From an uncultured Sphingomonas sp. (lineage in GTDB: Bacteria > Pseudomonadota > Alphaproteobacteria > Sphingomonadales > Sphingomonadaceae): DNA of 64,000 nucleotides. The translations under genes were made by a program, and so were the position numbers. The notes under the pieces were generated by a model. That model saw only the letters and a program-made list of their open reading frames with translations. It searched no databases and had not been told where the DNA came from. The DNA is taken from positions 1-64,000 of the forward strand of contig NZ_CALMAW010000062.1 in assembly GCF_937859915.1 (NCBI RefSeq). Direction: 5' to 3'. Below are positions 29,798-39,526 of this stretch, piece after piece (position 1 is the stretch's first letter; every line of letters starts with the position of its first letter).

Positions 29798-30232
29798 ATG
29801 CGCCGCGACCGTGCCGCCATTCCGCCGATGGGCCAGGGGCTCGCCGTGATCGTCCTGCTCGCCGCCATCGCGCTGGCGATGCTGGTCGCGGTCGGCGGCT
29901 ATATGGCTGCGCTGCACGTCCAGGCGCACCGGGTCGCGGTCCAGCATATCGACGACCGCGTCGCGCTCGCGCGTCGCCAGATCCGCAAGCTCGAATATGA
30001 GCTCGAATATCGCAGCCGCTTCACGCAGCTCGATCATTGGCGCGAGCCGCTCGGGCTGGGGCCGGTCGGCATCGCCCAGCGCGCTGCCGACCCGCGCGAC
30101 CTTGCCGCAGTTGTCGCACAGCAGCGGGCGACCGTGGCGGCACACCGCGTCGACGCCGCGCCGCTGCGCGCCAGCTACACGCCGGACGCGCGCAAGGACA
30201 TGGACAGCCTGGTCGCGACGATCGCCAAATAG
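29798..30232 (+). CDS. hypothetical protein with N-terminal TM segment
   Basis: 144-aa ORF, hydrophobic segment near residues 15-35. Confidence 0.5.
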   Translation: MRRDRAAIPPMGQGLAVIVLLAAIALAMLVAVGGYMAALHVQAHRVAVQHIDDRVALARRQIRKLEYELEYRSRFTQLDHWREPLGLGPVGIAQRAADPRDLAAVVAQQRATVAAHRVDAAPLRASYTPDARKDMDSLVATIAK

Positions 30233-30476
30233 CTGTCGCGGCACAGTCGACGCCCCCGGCGCGCGGAGCGCATAGGCGCGCACCGGACGCGCGGTCGACC
30301 AGCCTAGGCCTGCCCCCGATGCCCCATTTTATTACGGCGCCGATGTCACATGACCAAATCTTAGGATTGGGGACAGGTCTCCGCCATTGGCCCGCTCGCA
30401 TGCGCACCGCTCCCACCGCCGGGCTGTCGACGCGTCACGCGAAGAGGCATGCGGTAGCGGGGTGGAGTTGCTTATT

Positions 30477-32900
30477 ATGAACGATGGGCGTCGCTATAGC
30501 GCACGTGCGCTGGCCCGCATTTCAACGCGCGGCCGCACCGCCGCCGCCCTTGTGGCGCTGTGTGGTGTCTATGTCGGGCCGGCGCATGCGCAGGCCGCGG
30601 CGCCCGCGTTATCGGCCAAGACCAGTGAAGCCGCCGAAGCCGCCGCCGACGCCGCCGAGGACGCCAAGGACGCCATCGTGGTGACCGGCCAGCCGAAGCG
30701 CGGCGCCGTCGCGACCGAGGTGCCCCCCGAGACGACGCTGAATGCGACCGCGATCCACGCGCTGGGCGCCGCCGATCTCGACGAGGTGTTCACCGATCTC
30801 GCCCCTGAAATCGGCACCGGCGCAGGCGGTGCCAGCGGCAACGGGACGATCCGCTCCGGCCAAGCCCCGATCGTGCTGGTCAACGGCCAGCGGATCTCGG
30901 GCTTCTCGTCGATCAAGGACCTGCCCCCCGAGGCGGTGCGCAGGATCGAGATCTTCCCCGAGAAGGTCGCGCTGCAATATGGCTATGATGCCGGCCAGCG
31001 CGTCGTCAATGTCGTCCTGCGCAGCAACTACAAGGCGCTGACGCTGCTCGGCCGCTACACGCTGGCGCCCGACAATTTCCGCGGCGTCTATCGCGCCAAG
31101 GTCGACCTGCTGCGGATCAACGAGAATTCGAACTGGAATATCGATCTCGACTATCGCCACCAGGATCCGATCTCCGACGACACCACGCTCGTCGCGCCGA
31201 CCGCGAGCACGGGCGTGCCGCAGCACACGCTGGCGACGCAGGACGATCATCTGACGATCACCGGGTCGACGACCCGCAAGATCGGCGCGGTCTCCGCCGC
31301 CCTGACCGGCAGTCTCGATCTCGACGCGCTGCAGAGCCGCCCCGGCCTGTCCGACGAGGATGGCGATCTGCTCGCCGCGGAGGGGCTCTCCGATCTCGTG
31401 GCGGGCCCGCTCAACCGCGTCGACCAGACCGTGGAGGCGCAGACCAACCTGACGCTCAACGGCCGCCTCGATGCTTGGCGCTGGTCGTTCATCGGCAAGC
31501 TCGACGACACCACCCGCGTCACCCGGACGGGCCCCGCCATCGGCAGCAACGGGATGGACATCGTCCTGCTGCCGTCGCCCGGCCTGCTTGGCGACCGCTG
31601 TGGGTCCGTCGGCGACACCGGCTGCGTCTCGACCGACATGCGCACCGCCGGCGGCGATTTCTATCTCAACGGCAATCTGCTGTCGGTGCCGGCCGGTCCG
31701 GTGACCACCGCGCTGCGTACCGGCTTCGCCTTCTCGGGCATCCGCAGCGACTCGCCGAGCGCGCTGGCGGCGACCGACCTGACGCGCAACGAAGGCAATG
31801 TGCAGGGCAATGTCGATGTACCGCTGAGTTCGGATCGCTCGCCGCTCGGCAAGCTGTCGATCGGTGGCAATGGCGAACTCCGCCAGCTCTCCGATTTCGG
31901 CACGCTGACGACCTATGGGGCGACGCTCGACTGGGTGCCGACCAAGCGGGTCGATCTTCTCGCCTCCTTCACGCACTCTCAGCAGGCGCCGACCCTGCTC
32001 CAGCTCGGCGAAGCGTCGCTCGACACGCCCGATCTGCGCGAGTTCGACTTCGTTACCAACAGTACGACGATCGTGCAGCGGATCGCGGGCGGCACCGCCG
32101 ATCTCGATCACCAGACCTCGCAGACCGGGCGCGTCCGCCTCCAGGTCAGCCCGCTGCGCACCGCGGATCTGCAGCTGTCGGCCGAATATACGATCGACAA
32201 GACCCGCAACCCGATCGTCGATCTCAGCGCCGCGACCGCCGCCACCATGGCCGCCTTCCCGGACCGCTTCGAGCGCGACAATGGCTATCTGACCGTGCTC
32301 GACACGAGCCCGGTCAACCTCGCGCGGCGTGATCGCCAGCAGATGCGCTTCGGACTCAATTATTCGACGGCGTTCGGCTCGACGAGTCCGGCGGTGGGCT
32401 CGGTCGCCGCGCCGGCGCGCGACCAATTCCAGATCGCGCTGTACGATACCTGGCGGCTGCGCGACGAGGTCGTGCTCCGCGACGGAATGCCGGCGCTCAA
32501 CCTGCTCGGCCACGACGTCATCAGCGATACCGGCGGCACACCGACCCATCAGGTCGAACTCCAGACCACCGTCTCCACCGCTGCGTGGAGCGCCGACATC
32601 AATGCCGTGTGGCAGACGCCGACGACGGCCTATGCGGGCACGCTCTCGCAGGACAAGCTGACCTTCTCGCAGGGGATAACGCTCAACTTGCGGCTGCAGA
32701 TCAACCTCGCCGACCAACGCTGGCTGACTCACATTTTCCCCGCGCTGCGCGGCAGCCTCAACCTGTCGGCGGACAATCTGCTCGGCGCCCACACGCGCGT
32801 CCATGACTCCGCGGGGGTCGTGCCGGCGGCGTATAGCGAGGACTATATCAATCCGACCGGGCGGACCTTCCGCATCACGCTGCGCAAGCGCTTCCGCTGA
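30477..32900 (+). CDS. TonB-dependent receptor plug-domain outer membrane protein
   Basis: Signal peptide ending AHAQ, IVVTGQ, NGTIRSGQAPIVLVNGQRISGFSSIKDLPPEAVRRIEIFPEKVALQYG; C-terminal FRITLRKRFR; start chosen at MNDGRRYS. Confidence 0.75.
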   Translation: MNDGRRYSARALARISTRGRTAAALVALCGVYVGPAHAQAAAPALSAKTSEAAEAAADAAEDAKDAIVVTGQPKRGAVATEVPPETTLNATAIHALGAADLDEVFTDLAPEIGTGAGGASGNGTIRSGQAPIVLVNGQRISGFSSIKDLPPEAVRRIEIFPEKVALQYGYDAGQRVVNVVLRSNYKALTLLGRYTLAPDNFRGVYRAKVDLLRINENSNWNIDLDYRHQDPISDDTTLVAPTASTGVPQHTLATQDDHLTITGSTTRKIGAVSAALTGSLDLDALQSRPGLSDEDGDLLAAEGLSDLVAGPLNRVDQTVEAQTNLTLNGRLDAWRWSFIGKLDDTTRVTRTGPAIGSNGMDIVLLPSPGLLGDRCGSVGDTGCVSTDMRTAGGDFYLNGNLLSVPAGPVTTALRTGFAFSGIRSDSPSALAATDLTRNEGNVQGNVDVPLSSDRSPLGKLSIGGNGELRQLSDFGTLTTYGATLDWVPTKRVDLLASFTHSQQAPTLLQLGEASLDTPDLREFDFVTNSTTIVQRIAGGTADLDHQTSQTGRVRLQVSPLRTADLQLSAEYTIDKTRNPIVDLSAATAATMAAFPDRFERDNGYLTVLDTSPVNLARRDRQQMRFGLNYSTAFGSTSPAVGSVAAPARDQFQIALYDTWRLRDEVVLRDGMPALNLLGHDVISDTGGTPTHQVELQTTVSTAAWSADINAVWQTPTTAYAGTLSQDKLTFSQGITLNLRLQINLADQRWLTHIFPALRGSLNLSADNLLGAHTRVHDSAGVVPAAYSEDYINPTGRTFRITLRKRFR

Positions 32901-33023
32901 ACGACCGGTCAGCCAAGCCTTTGTGACCGGAACGAATGTTTCGGCGTCGCCGGTACGATGACATTTGCTGGCTACATGTCTCGGCTAGTAGCGAGGCTCC
33001 AAACGACTTCAGGAATATGGCCC

Positions 33024-33551
33024 ATGCGTCTTGTCCTTCTCGTCTCGTCCGTCGCGCTGCTGAGCGCGCAGCCGCTGTTCGCCGCCGACCGGGCGTCGCC
33101 GCCGCAGGACGGTTGGCAGCGTCCGACGCCGGCGCAGATGGCGGCCCACCGTGCCGAGCGGGAAGCCAAGCAATCGGCTGACATCGCGCTGCTGCTTGGT
33201 CTGCGCGCCGACCAGAAGCCCGCGCTCGACAGCTTCCTCGCGACGATGCATCCGCACGGCATGCGCCACGGCCCCGACGGCGGCGCCAAGGGTGGCCACG
33301 GTCCCGACGGCACCCCGCCGCCGCCCGAGAACACGATGGCGATGCTCGACCATATGGACCAGCGCATCGACCAGCGCGATGCCGACGCCAAGCAGCGCAT
33401 CGCGGCGACCAAGCGCTTCTACACCGCACTGACCCCCGACCAGCAGCAGCGCTTCGACGCGATGGCTCATTTGATGCACGGTCATTTTGGGCATGAGGGC
33501 GGCCACGGCGGCCCGGGCGGTGGTCGTCACGGCATGCACGCGAACGGCTGA
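33024..33551 (+). CDS. Spy/CpxP (LTxxQ)-like periplasmic protein
   Basis: Signal peptide MRLVLLVSSVALLSAQPLFA; RFYTALTPDQQQRFDAM; His/Gly-rich C-terminus; ORF may start at 32958. Confidence 0.7.
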   Translation: MRLVLLVSSVALLSAQPLFAADRASPPQDGWQRPTPAQMAAHRAEREAKQSADIALLLGLRADQKPALDSFLATMHPHGMRHGPDGGAKGGHGPDGTPPPPENTMAMLDHMDQRIDQRDADAKQRIAATKRFYTALTPDQQQRFDAMAHLMHGHFGHEGGHGGPGGGRHGMHANG

Positions 33552-33564
33552 TCCCGTCGCGCTC

Positions 33565-33589
33565 GCAACGGCTTCTTCGGTCGGGCGTT
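33565..33589 (+). promoter_or_regulatory. near-consensus EcfG-type promoter GCAAC-N16-CGTT
   Basis: gcaac ggcttcttcggtcggg cgtt upstream of the 33618 gene. Confidence 0.4.
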
Positions 33590-33617
33590 TTGCCACGATC
33601 CGATCAGGAGAGAGGCG

Positions 33618-33914
33618 ATGCCGCGCGGCGACAAGGACAGCTACACCGACAAGCAGAAGCGCAAGGCCGCGCATATCGAGCAGGGCTATGAAGCGCGCGG
33701 CACGCCCAAGCCGGAGGCCGAGAGCCGCGCCTGGGCGACGGTCAACAAGGAGTCGGGCGGCGGCAACAAGTCTGGCTCGGGGCGTGGCCATCCTGACACG
33801 CACAGCGCTTCGTCGCGCGGCGGCAAGGCGCACCGATCCGGGTCGGCGGAGCAGCGTTCCGCCGCCGCGCGCAAAGGCTGGGACACACGGCGGCGGAACA
33901 GCGCCAGCGGATAG
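33618..33914 (+). CDS. small KGG/plasmid-stabilization-like stress protein
   Basis: MPRGDKDSYTDKQKRKAAHIEQGYEARGTPKPEAESRAWATVNKESGGG is typical of this family. Confidence 0.7.
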   Translation: MPRGDKDSYTDKQKRKAAHIEQGYEARGTPKPEAESRAWATVNKESGGGNKSGSGRGHPDTHSASSRGGKAHRSGSAEQRSAAARKGWDTRRRNSASG

Positions 33915-34039
33915 GGACGAGCCTGTCCGCGTGTGCGTTCGCCGGTATCGTGTCGAAGCGCCGGCCTCCTTCGCGGGCTCGGCGAAATAACGGCGCTTCG
34001 ATAGGCCCCGGGCGACTGGACTATGCCTTCGAGATGCGC

Positions 34040-34519
34040 TCAGCCCGCCGTCGTCTCGACCTTGGCGTGGCTGCCGGATTCGCTCTGGCGGATCGTTCCG
34101 CCGAACAGCATCTTGAGCTTGCCCGAGAGCGACACGTCCGCCTCCCATAGTTCGGCGCTGTCGATGTCGAAGCGCAGCAGGGCAAGGTTGGGATCGTCCT
34201 TGCCGCCTGGAAACCAGGCATCGGCCGCGTTCGACCAGAGCTTGTCGATCATCGCGCGATCGTTGTCGACCCGCGCCTCGCCCGACAAGCAGGCGAAATA
34301 GTCGTGCCCCTTCGAGACGAACTGCGCCATCGCGGACCCGCCCTTGGCCAGCCGATTGTCCCGGCCGATGAAGAACCACAGCGTATCGACCTGATCCTTG
34401 TCGAGCTGCGCGGTCAGCGGCTCGCTATGCTCGCCGCCCTCGGTGAGGCCGACCATCACGAACGGGCTCTTCGACATCCGCGTCCAGAGGTCATGCTTCA
34501 ATTGCGTTGCGTCCGCCAT
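34040..34519 (-). CDS. pyridoxamine 5'-phosphate oxidase-like general stress protein
   Basis: PFVMVGLTEGGEHSEPLTAQLDKDQVDTLWFFIGRDNRLA. Confidence 0.8.
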   Translation of the reverse strand: MADATQLKHDLWTRMSKSPFVMVGLTEGGEHSEPLTAQLDKDQVDTLWFFIGRDNRLAKGGSAMAQFVSKGHDYFACLSGEARVDNDRAMIDKLWSNAADAWFPGGKDDPNLALLRFDIDSAELWEADVSLSGKLKMLFGGTIRQSESGSHAKVETTAG

Positions 34520-34652
34520 GCTGTCTCTCCTCTGTCCGCTTAACGCCGACCGCGCGATAAGTCTCCGCGGTGGCGTCGCCGTGCGGCGCCGGCGCTTCTC
34601 CGTCTACAGCACGCGGCGACGGCGCCAGGGTCTCCCCGCGCGCCGTCGGTGG

Positions 34653-35438
34653 TCACTCGCCCGAGCCGGGCTCGGCCATGCCCTTGTGCAAGGCCGCCGT
34701 CACGCCGTGCGGGAGGACATGCGCGGCGGCGGCCTGCAGCTTGTTCTTCCAGCCCGAGACGACGTCGCCGCCACCCTTCATCATCTGCGTCCAGCCGTCC
34801 CTGGCGACCTTGGCGGGGTCATCCTTCTTGGCGGTGCCGACACTCGTGTCGCCCATTCCCGCCCGATCGAAAAATTCGGTCTCGGTTGCACCCGGCATCA
34901 GATTGGTGATCGTGATCGCGTCATGACCCTCATTTTCGAGCTCGGCACGCAGCGCGTCGGCGAAGCTGTCGATGAACGCCTTGGTACCGTTATAGACCGC
35001 CTGGTAGGTGCCGGGGATGAATCCGGCGACCGAGCCGGTGAGCATGACCTTGCCCTCGCCCGTCGCGACCATCTGCTTGACCACGGTCTGGACGAGGTAG
35101 AGCGTGCCGACGATGTTGGTGTCGATGACGTGCCGCCAATCGGCCGGGTTCTGTTCGAGAAAGCCGCGGCCGAGCCCGCGCCCGGCGTTGGCGCACAAGA
35201 TGTCGACCCGCCGGCCGTTGGTCGCGGCGATCAGCGCGTCGACGCCGTCGATCGTCGACAGGTCCGCCTCGATCGAGCGCACCTCGGTGCCATGCTGCTG
35301 GAGGTCGGCGCCGGCCGCGTTAATCAGTGGCTCGTCGGCGACGATCAGCAGGTCATAGCCGTCCTGCGCGGCGAGATGGGCGAGTTCGAAGCCGATGCCG
35401 GTCGAGGCGCCGGTGATGATCGCGAATTTGTCTGCCAT
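34653..35438 (-). CDS. SDR family oxidoreductase
   Basis: FAIITGASTGIGFELAH; NAGRG; YNGTKAFIDSF. Confidence 0.9.
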   Translation of the reverse strand: MADKFAIITGASTGIGFELAHLAAQDGYDLLIVADEPLINAAGADLQQHGTEVRSIEADLSTIDGVDALIAATNGRRVDILCANAGRGLGRGFLEQNPADWRHVIDTNIVGTLYLVQTVVKQMVATGEGKVMLTGSVAGFIPGTYQAVYNGTKAFIDSFADALRAELENEGHDAITITNLMPGATETEFFDRAGMGDTSVGTAKKDDPAKVARDGWTQMMKGGGDVVSGWKNKLQAAAAHVLPHGVTAALHKGMAEPGSGE

Positions 35439-35448
35439 GGTCTCTGTC

Positions 35449-36639
35449 CTATTCCGCTGCCAGCGCCAGGCCGGGCTTGAGCACGACCTTGGTCACTTCA
35501 TTCTGGTTGTCGTGGAACATCTTATAGCCTTCCGGCGCCTGTTCGAGCGGCAGCCGGTGGGAGATTAAGAAGGTCGTATCGATCTTCTCTTCGAGGATCG
35601 CGTTGAGCAGGCCCGGCATATAATGCTGGGTGTGGGTCTGCCCGGTCTTGAGCGTCAGCCCCTTCTCCATGAACGCGCCGAGCGGGAATTTGTCGACGAA
35701 CCCGCCATAGACCGCCGGCATCGAGACGCGGCCGCCCTTGCGACAGGCCAGGATCGCCTGGCGGACCGAATGGATGCGATCGGTGCCGAGGAAGGTCGAC
35801 GCCTTGATCTGGTCGATGACGTTGTCGACGAAGAAGCCGTGCGCCTCGAGCCCGACGCTGTCGATACAGGCATCCGGTCCGATCCCACCGGTCATCTCCA
35901 TCAGCGCCTCATAGGTCGCGCTCTGCTCGAAGTTGATCGTCTCGGCGCCGAATGCCTTGGCCAGTTCGAGCCGGTGCGGGAAATGGTCGATCGCGATCAC
36001 GCGCTGTGCACCCATCAGGAAGGCCGACTGCACGGCGAACAGCCCGACCGGACCGCAACCCCATACCGCCACCGTATCGCCCGGCTCGATCTGCGCGTTC
36101 TCGGCGGCCATCCAGCCGGTCGGCAGAATGTCGGACAGGAACAATACCTTGTCGTCTTCGATCCCGTCAGGAATCACGATCGGGCCGACGTCGCTGAACG
36201 GCACGCGAACATATTCCGCCTGCCCGCCGGCATAACCGCCGGTCATGTGGCTGTAGCCGAACAGACCCGACATCGGCTGGCCGTATAATTCCTGTGCGAT
36301 ATCCTGATTGTCGGCGGGCAAGCCGTTGTCGCAGGCCGAATATTGATGCTTGCCGCAATGATAGCAGCTGCCGCACGCGATCGTGAAGGGCACCACGACA
36401 CGCTGGCCCTTTTTGAGCGTCGACTTGGGGCCGATCTCGACCACTTCGCCCATGAACTCGTGGCCGAGGATGTCGCCCGCCTTCATCGTCGGGATGTAGC
36501 CGTCGTAGAGATGCAGGTCGGAACCGCAGATCGCGGTCGATGTCACCTTGATGATGCAGTCGCGCGGGTTGAGGATCTCGGGATCGTCGACCGTGTCGAC
36601 GCGGACGTCGTGCTTGCCGTGCCAGGTCAGCGCGCGCAT
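35449..36639 (-). CDS. zinc-dependent alcohol dehydrogenase (MDR)
   Basis: [51 protein letters not shown]. Confidence 0.9.
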   Translation of the reverse strand: MRALTWHGKHDVRVDTVDDPEILNPRDCIIKVTSTAICGSDLHLYDGYIPTMKAGDILGHEFMGEVVEIGPKSTLKKGQRVVVPFTIACGSCYHCGKHQYSACDNGLPADNQDIAQELYGQPMSGLFGYSHMTGGYAGGQAEYVRVPFSDVGPIVIPDGIEDDKVLFLSDILPTGWMAAENAQIEPGDTVAVWGCGPVGLFAVQSAFLMGAQRVIAIDHFPHRLELAKAFGAETINFEQSATYEALMEMTGGIGPDACIDSVGLEAHGFFVDNVIDQIKASTFLGTDRIHSVRQAILACRKGGRVSMPAVYGGFVDKFPLGAFMEKGLTLKTGQTHTQHYMPGLLNAILEEKIDTTFLISHRLPLEQAPEGYKMFHDNQNEVTKVVLKPGLALAAE

Positions 36640-37229
36640 CAGGCCTTCTCCTCTTGCAGCTGCGCTTTGGTGCGCGACGATGTGGCGATCTCGCCGGTTT
36701 CCATGAGTTGCTTGAAGCGGCGCAGGTCACGCCGCGCCTGGATCGCGGGCTCGCGCTGGAAGAGCTTGGCGACGATCTTCCCGATCGTACCGGCCGGCGG
36801 ATCATAGGCGATCGTGGCGACCACGACGGTCCCCCGCGCGCCGGCGTCGCGGAATTCGATGCGACCCGAATCGGCCACGTCGGCGCCCTCCTCCGTCGTC
36901 CACGCGATGACTTCGCCCTCGCGCTCCTCGGTAATCCGCGCATCCCATTCAACGGTGCGCCCGCCGGGCGCCTTGACCACCCAGTGCGAACGCGCGGCAT
37001 CGAGCACGTCGATCCGCTCGACATTTTCCATGAACGTCGGCAGCCGCGCGAAATCACGGAAATAGGCGTAGAGTTCGGCCGGGGGCCGGTTGATCGTGAC
37101 GGCCCGACCGACGACATGATCGCCCTTGGCATCGATCAGGCTTTCGGTCGCCGCCTGTTGCCCGGCGCGATCTTTCGCGGTCGACAGGGGCGCATCGTCG
37201 CGCGCCTCTACAATCTCGGCTTCGCTCAT
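36639..37229 (-). CDS. SRPBCC family (cyclase/dehydrase) protein
   Basis: [35 protein letters not shown]; start set to MSEAEIV at 37229 with RBS aggaggccc because the upstream in-frame ATG (37253) lies against the -10 element. Confidence 0.85.
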   Translation of the reverse strand: MSEAEIVEARDDAPLSTAKDRAGQQAATESLIDAKGDHVVGRAVTINRPPAELYAYFRDFARLPTFMENVERIDVLDAARSHWVVKAPGGRTVEWDARITEEREGEVIAWTTEEGADVADSGRIEFRDAGARGTVVVATIAYDPPAGTIGKIVAKLFQREPAIQARRDLRRFKQLMETGEIATSSRTKAQLQEEKA

Positions 37230-37256
37230 CAAGGGCCTCCTGTTTTCAGCCACTTG

Positions 37257-37281
37257 AACGAAGGATCATAGGCGCCGTTCC
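37257..37281 (-). promoter_or_regulatory. EcfG-type promoter GGAAC-N16-CGTT
   Basis: - strand: GGAAC ggcgcctatgatcctt CGTT, upstream of the SRPBCC-ADH-SDR gene set. Confidence 0.75.
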
Positions 37282-37493
37282 GAACACGCGAGCGCGATGG
37301 CATCCTTTTGCCAAAATAACCGGCCGCGTCCCAGTCACGCTGCAATCGACGGCGCAACAGTCGTCACACACGACCGGAAAAGCTAATTTACGTTTATGAA
37401 AATCAAGTCCAAGGCCGTGGATATATTCGCTTTTTTGGGCGTTAACCCGCATCAACTACGCGCGGCCGCGCGCGTCTTTCAAAGGGTCCGCCA

Positions 37494-38615
37494 TTGCGCA
37501 TCGCGATCATCGCGCATCTGAAACACGCCATTCGCGAACCGTTTGCGGGCGGACTGGAGACTCACACCCACACCCTGGCTGCCGGCCTGCGCGATCGGGG
37601 CCATCAGGTCACGCTGTTCGCCTCGGCGCATTCCGATCCAGCATTGGGTATCGAGGCGATCTGCGATGAAACGTCGCTGCTCGAAACCGGCGTCGCCGAG
37701 GCCAATGACGTTGCCTTCTTCCGTGAGCATCATGCCTATCTTCGGCTGATGAACGAACTCCGCTATCGCGATTTCGACGTGATCCACAATAATTCGCTGC
37801 ACTATCTTCCGGTCAGCATGGCCGATGCGATCGACACGCCGATGCTGACCACGCTGCACACCCCGCCCTTCTGCTGGCTCGAGAGCGGCGTGCGGCTCTG
37901 CCGACCGGACACAATGCGCTTCGTCGCGGTGTCGGCGGCGACGGCGCGCCTGTGGTCGCACGTCGCCAAGGTGGCCGACGTCATCCCCAATGGGATTGAT
38001 CTGGTCCATTTTCCCTATCAGGCCGTGCCGCATCCGGATCGCTATCTTGTCTGGTACGGACGGATCGTCCCGGAAAAGGGCCTTCATGCTGCGATCGACG
38101 CCGCACGCCTTGCCGGGCTGCCGCTTCGGATCGCCGGCCCGATGTCGGACGCGGACTATTACGCGCGCGAGATCGCGCCACGGCTCGGCGCCGATGCGGT
38201 CCATGTCGGGCATCTCGATCATAGCGCGCTGGCGCGACTGGTCGGCGGCGCGATCGCTGCCTTGTGCACGCCGTGTTGGGAGGAACCCTACGGTCTCGTC
38301 GTCGCCGAGGCGCTCGCCTGCGGCACGCCCGTCGCGGCCTATGCGCGCGGTGGCATTCCCGAGATTTTGACCGACAGCTGCGGCGTGTTGGCGCGGCCCG
38401 ACGATGTCGCGGCGCTCGCGCATGCGGCGATCCAGGCGATCGCGCTCCCGCGCGCCGCCGCGCGCCGCCGCGCCGAGCAGATCTGCGATGCCGATCGGAT
38501 GGTCGACGCCTATGCCGCGCTCTATCGCATGATGGCGGAGACGGTGCGGATCTCGGATCGCCCGATCCGCCACCGTGCCGCGGTCGATCAGGTCGAACTG
38601 CGCGGCGCCGCCTGA
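37494..38615 (+). CDS. glycosyltransferase family 4
   Basis: LAAGLRDRGHQVTLFAS, YGRIVPEKGLHAAIDAA, CWEEPYGLVVAEALACGTPVAAYARGG. Confidence 0.92.
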   Translation: MRIAIIAHLKHAIREPFAGGLETHTHTLAAGLRDRGHQVTLFASAHSDPALGIEAICDETSLLETGVAEANDVAFFREHHAYLRLMNELRYRDFDVIHNNSLHYLPVSMADAIDTPMLTTLHTPPFCWLESGVRLCRPDTMRFVAVSAATARLWSHVAKVADVIPNGIDLVHFPYQAVPHPDRYLVWYGRIVPEKGLHAAIDAARLAGLPLRIAGPMSDADYYAREIAPRLGADAVHVGHLDHSALARLVGGAIAALCTPCWEEPYGLVVAEALACGTPVAAYARGGIPEILTDSCGVLARPDDVAALAHAAIQAIALPRAAARRRAEQICDADRMVDAYAALYRMMAETVRISDRPIRHRAAVDQVELRGAA

Positions 38616-39526
38616 TGCGGCGCTACTGCGTCTGCGTGCCTGCCAGAGACGAAGAGACGCACGTGCCGACGCTGCTCGAGGCGCTCGTGCAGCAGACGTT
38701 GCCGGGCGCCGTGATCGTGTCGCTGTGCGTCAACAACAGCCGCGATCGGACCGCCGCGGTCGCGCGTGACGTCGCGGCACGGCATCGCGGCCGCCTCGAT
38801 CTGCGGATCGACGAGCGCACCTTCGCCGACGATCTCGCGCATGCCGGATCGGCGCGGCGCGCCGCGATGGAAAGCGGCGCCGACGCCCTGGCCGATCCCG
38901 AAGCGGTGCTGATCTCGACCGACGCCGACTGCCGCCCGCCCGTCGACTGGATCGACGCCATTCTGGCGGCGATCGACGACGACAGCATCGTCGGCGGGCG
39001 CATCCGCCTCGACGACGCCGAAGCGGTGCCGGCCGACATTCTCGCGCTGCGGGCGCGATTTGATCGCTATTGGGAAATTGTGCGCGCGATCGAGGACGAG
39101 GTCGATCCGTCGCCCTGGGATCTCCCGCCGCGCCACGGCGATCATACCGGTGCAAGCCTGGCCCTCACCGTCGGCCTCTATCGCCGCGCCGGCGGCGTAC
39201 CGCCGATCGCGACGGGCGAGGATCGGGCGCTGGTCGCGGCGGCGCAGGCGGTCGGTGGCCGGCTGATCCATCCCGCCTCGGTATGGACGCGGACATCGGC
39301 GCGTGCGGACGGCCGCGCGGCAGGCGGCATGGCCGACGACATGGCGCGGCTGCACGCCGGCGTAGCAGCGCGGGCCGAACCGCTGGTCCCCGATTTCGCG
39401 CATTGGCGCCGTCGTGCGCACTGGCGCCGCGACATGCGATCGAGCTCGGCAAGCGCGCTCGGCCTCGCCGAGGCGGCGCTTCCACCGATGCCGCACGACA
39501 TGCCGCTCCCGGGTCTCGACGCATGA
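38615..39526 (+). CDS. glycosyltransferase family 2
   Basis: CVCVPARDEETHVPTLLEALVQQ, ISTDADCRPP; start overlaps the previous stop. Confidence 0.88.
   Translation: MRRYCVCVPARDEETHVPTLLEALVQQTLPGAVIVSLCVNNSRDRTAAVARDVAARHRGRLDLRIDERTFADDLAHAGSARRAAMESGADALADPEAVLISTDADCRPPVDWIDAILAAIDDDSIVGGRIRLDDAEAVPADILALRARFDRYWEIVRAIEDEVDPSPWDLPPRHGDHTGASLALTVGLYRRAGGVPPIATGEDRALVAAAQAVGGRLIHPASVWTRTSARADGRAAGGMADDMARLHAGVAARAEPLVPDFAHWRRRAHWRRDMRSSSASALGLAEAALPPMPHDMPLPGLDA

Noticed and set aside
30609-32804. 731-aa - strand ORF
   Set aside because: Antisense shadow of the TonB-dependent receptor
34542-34566. EcfG-like promoter GGAGA-N16-CGTT before the general stress protein gene
   Set aside because: Only 3 of 5 bases in the -35 match; too weak to claim without expression data
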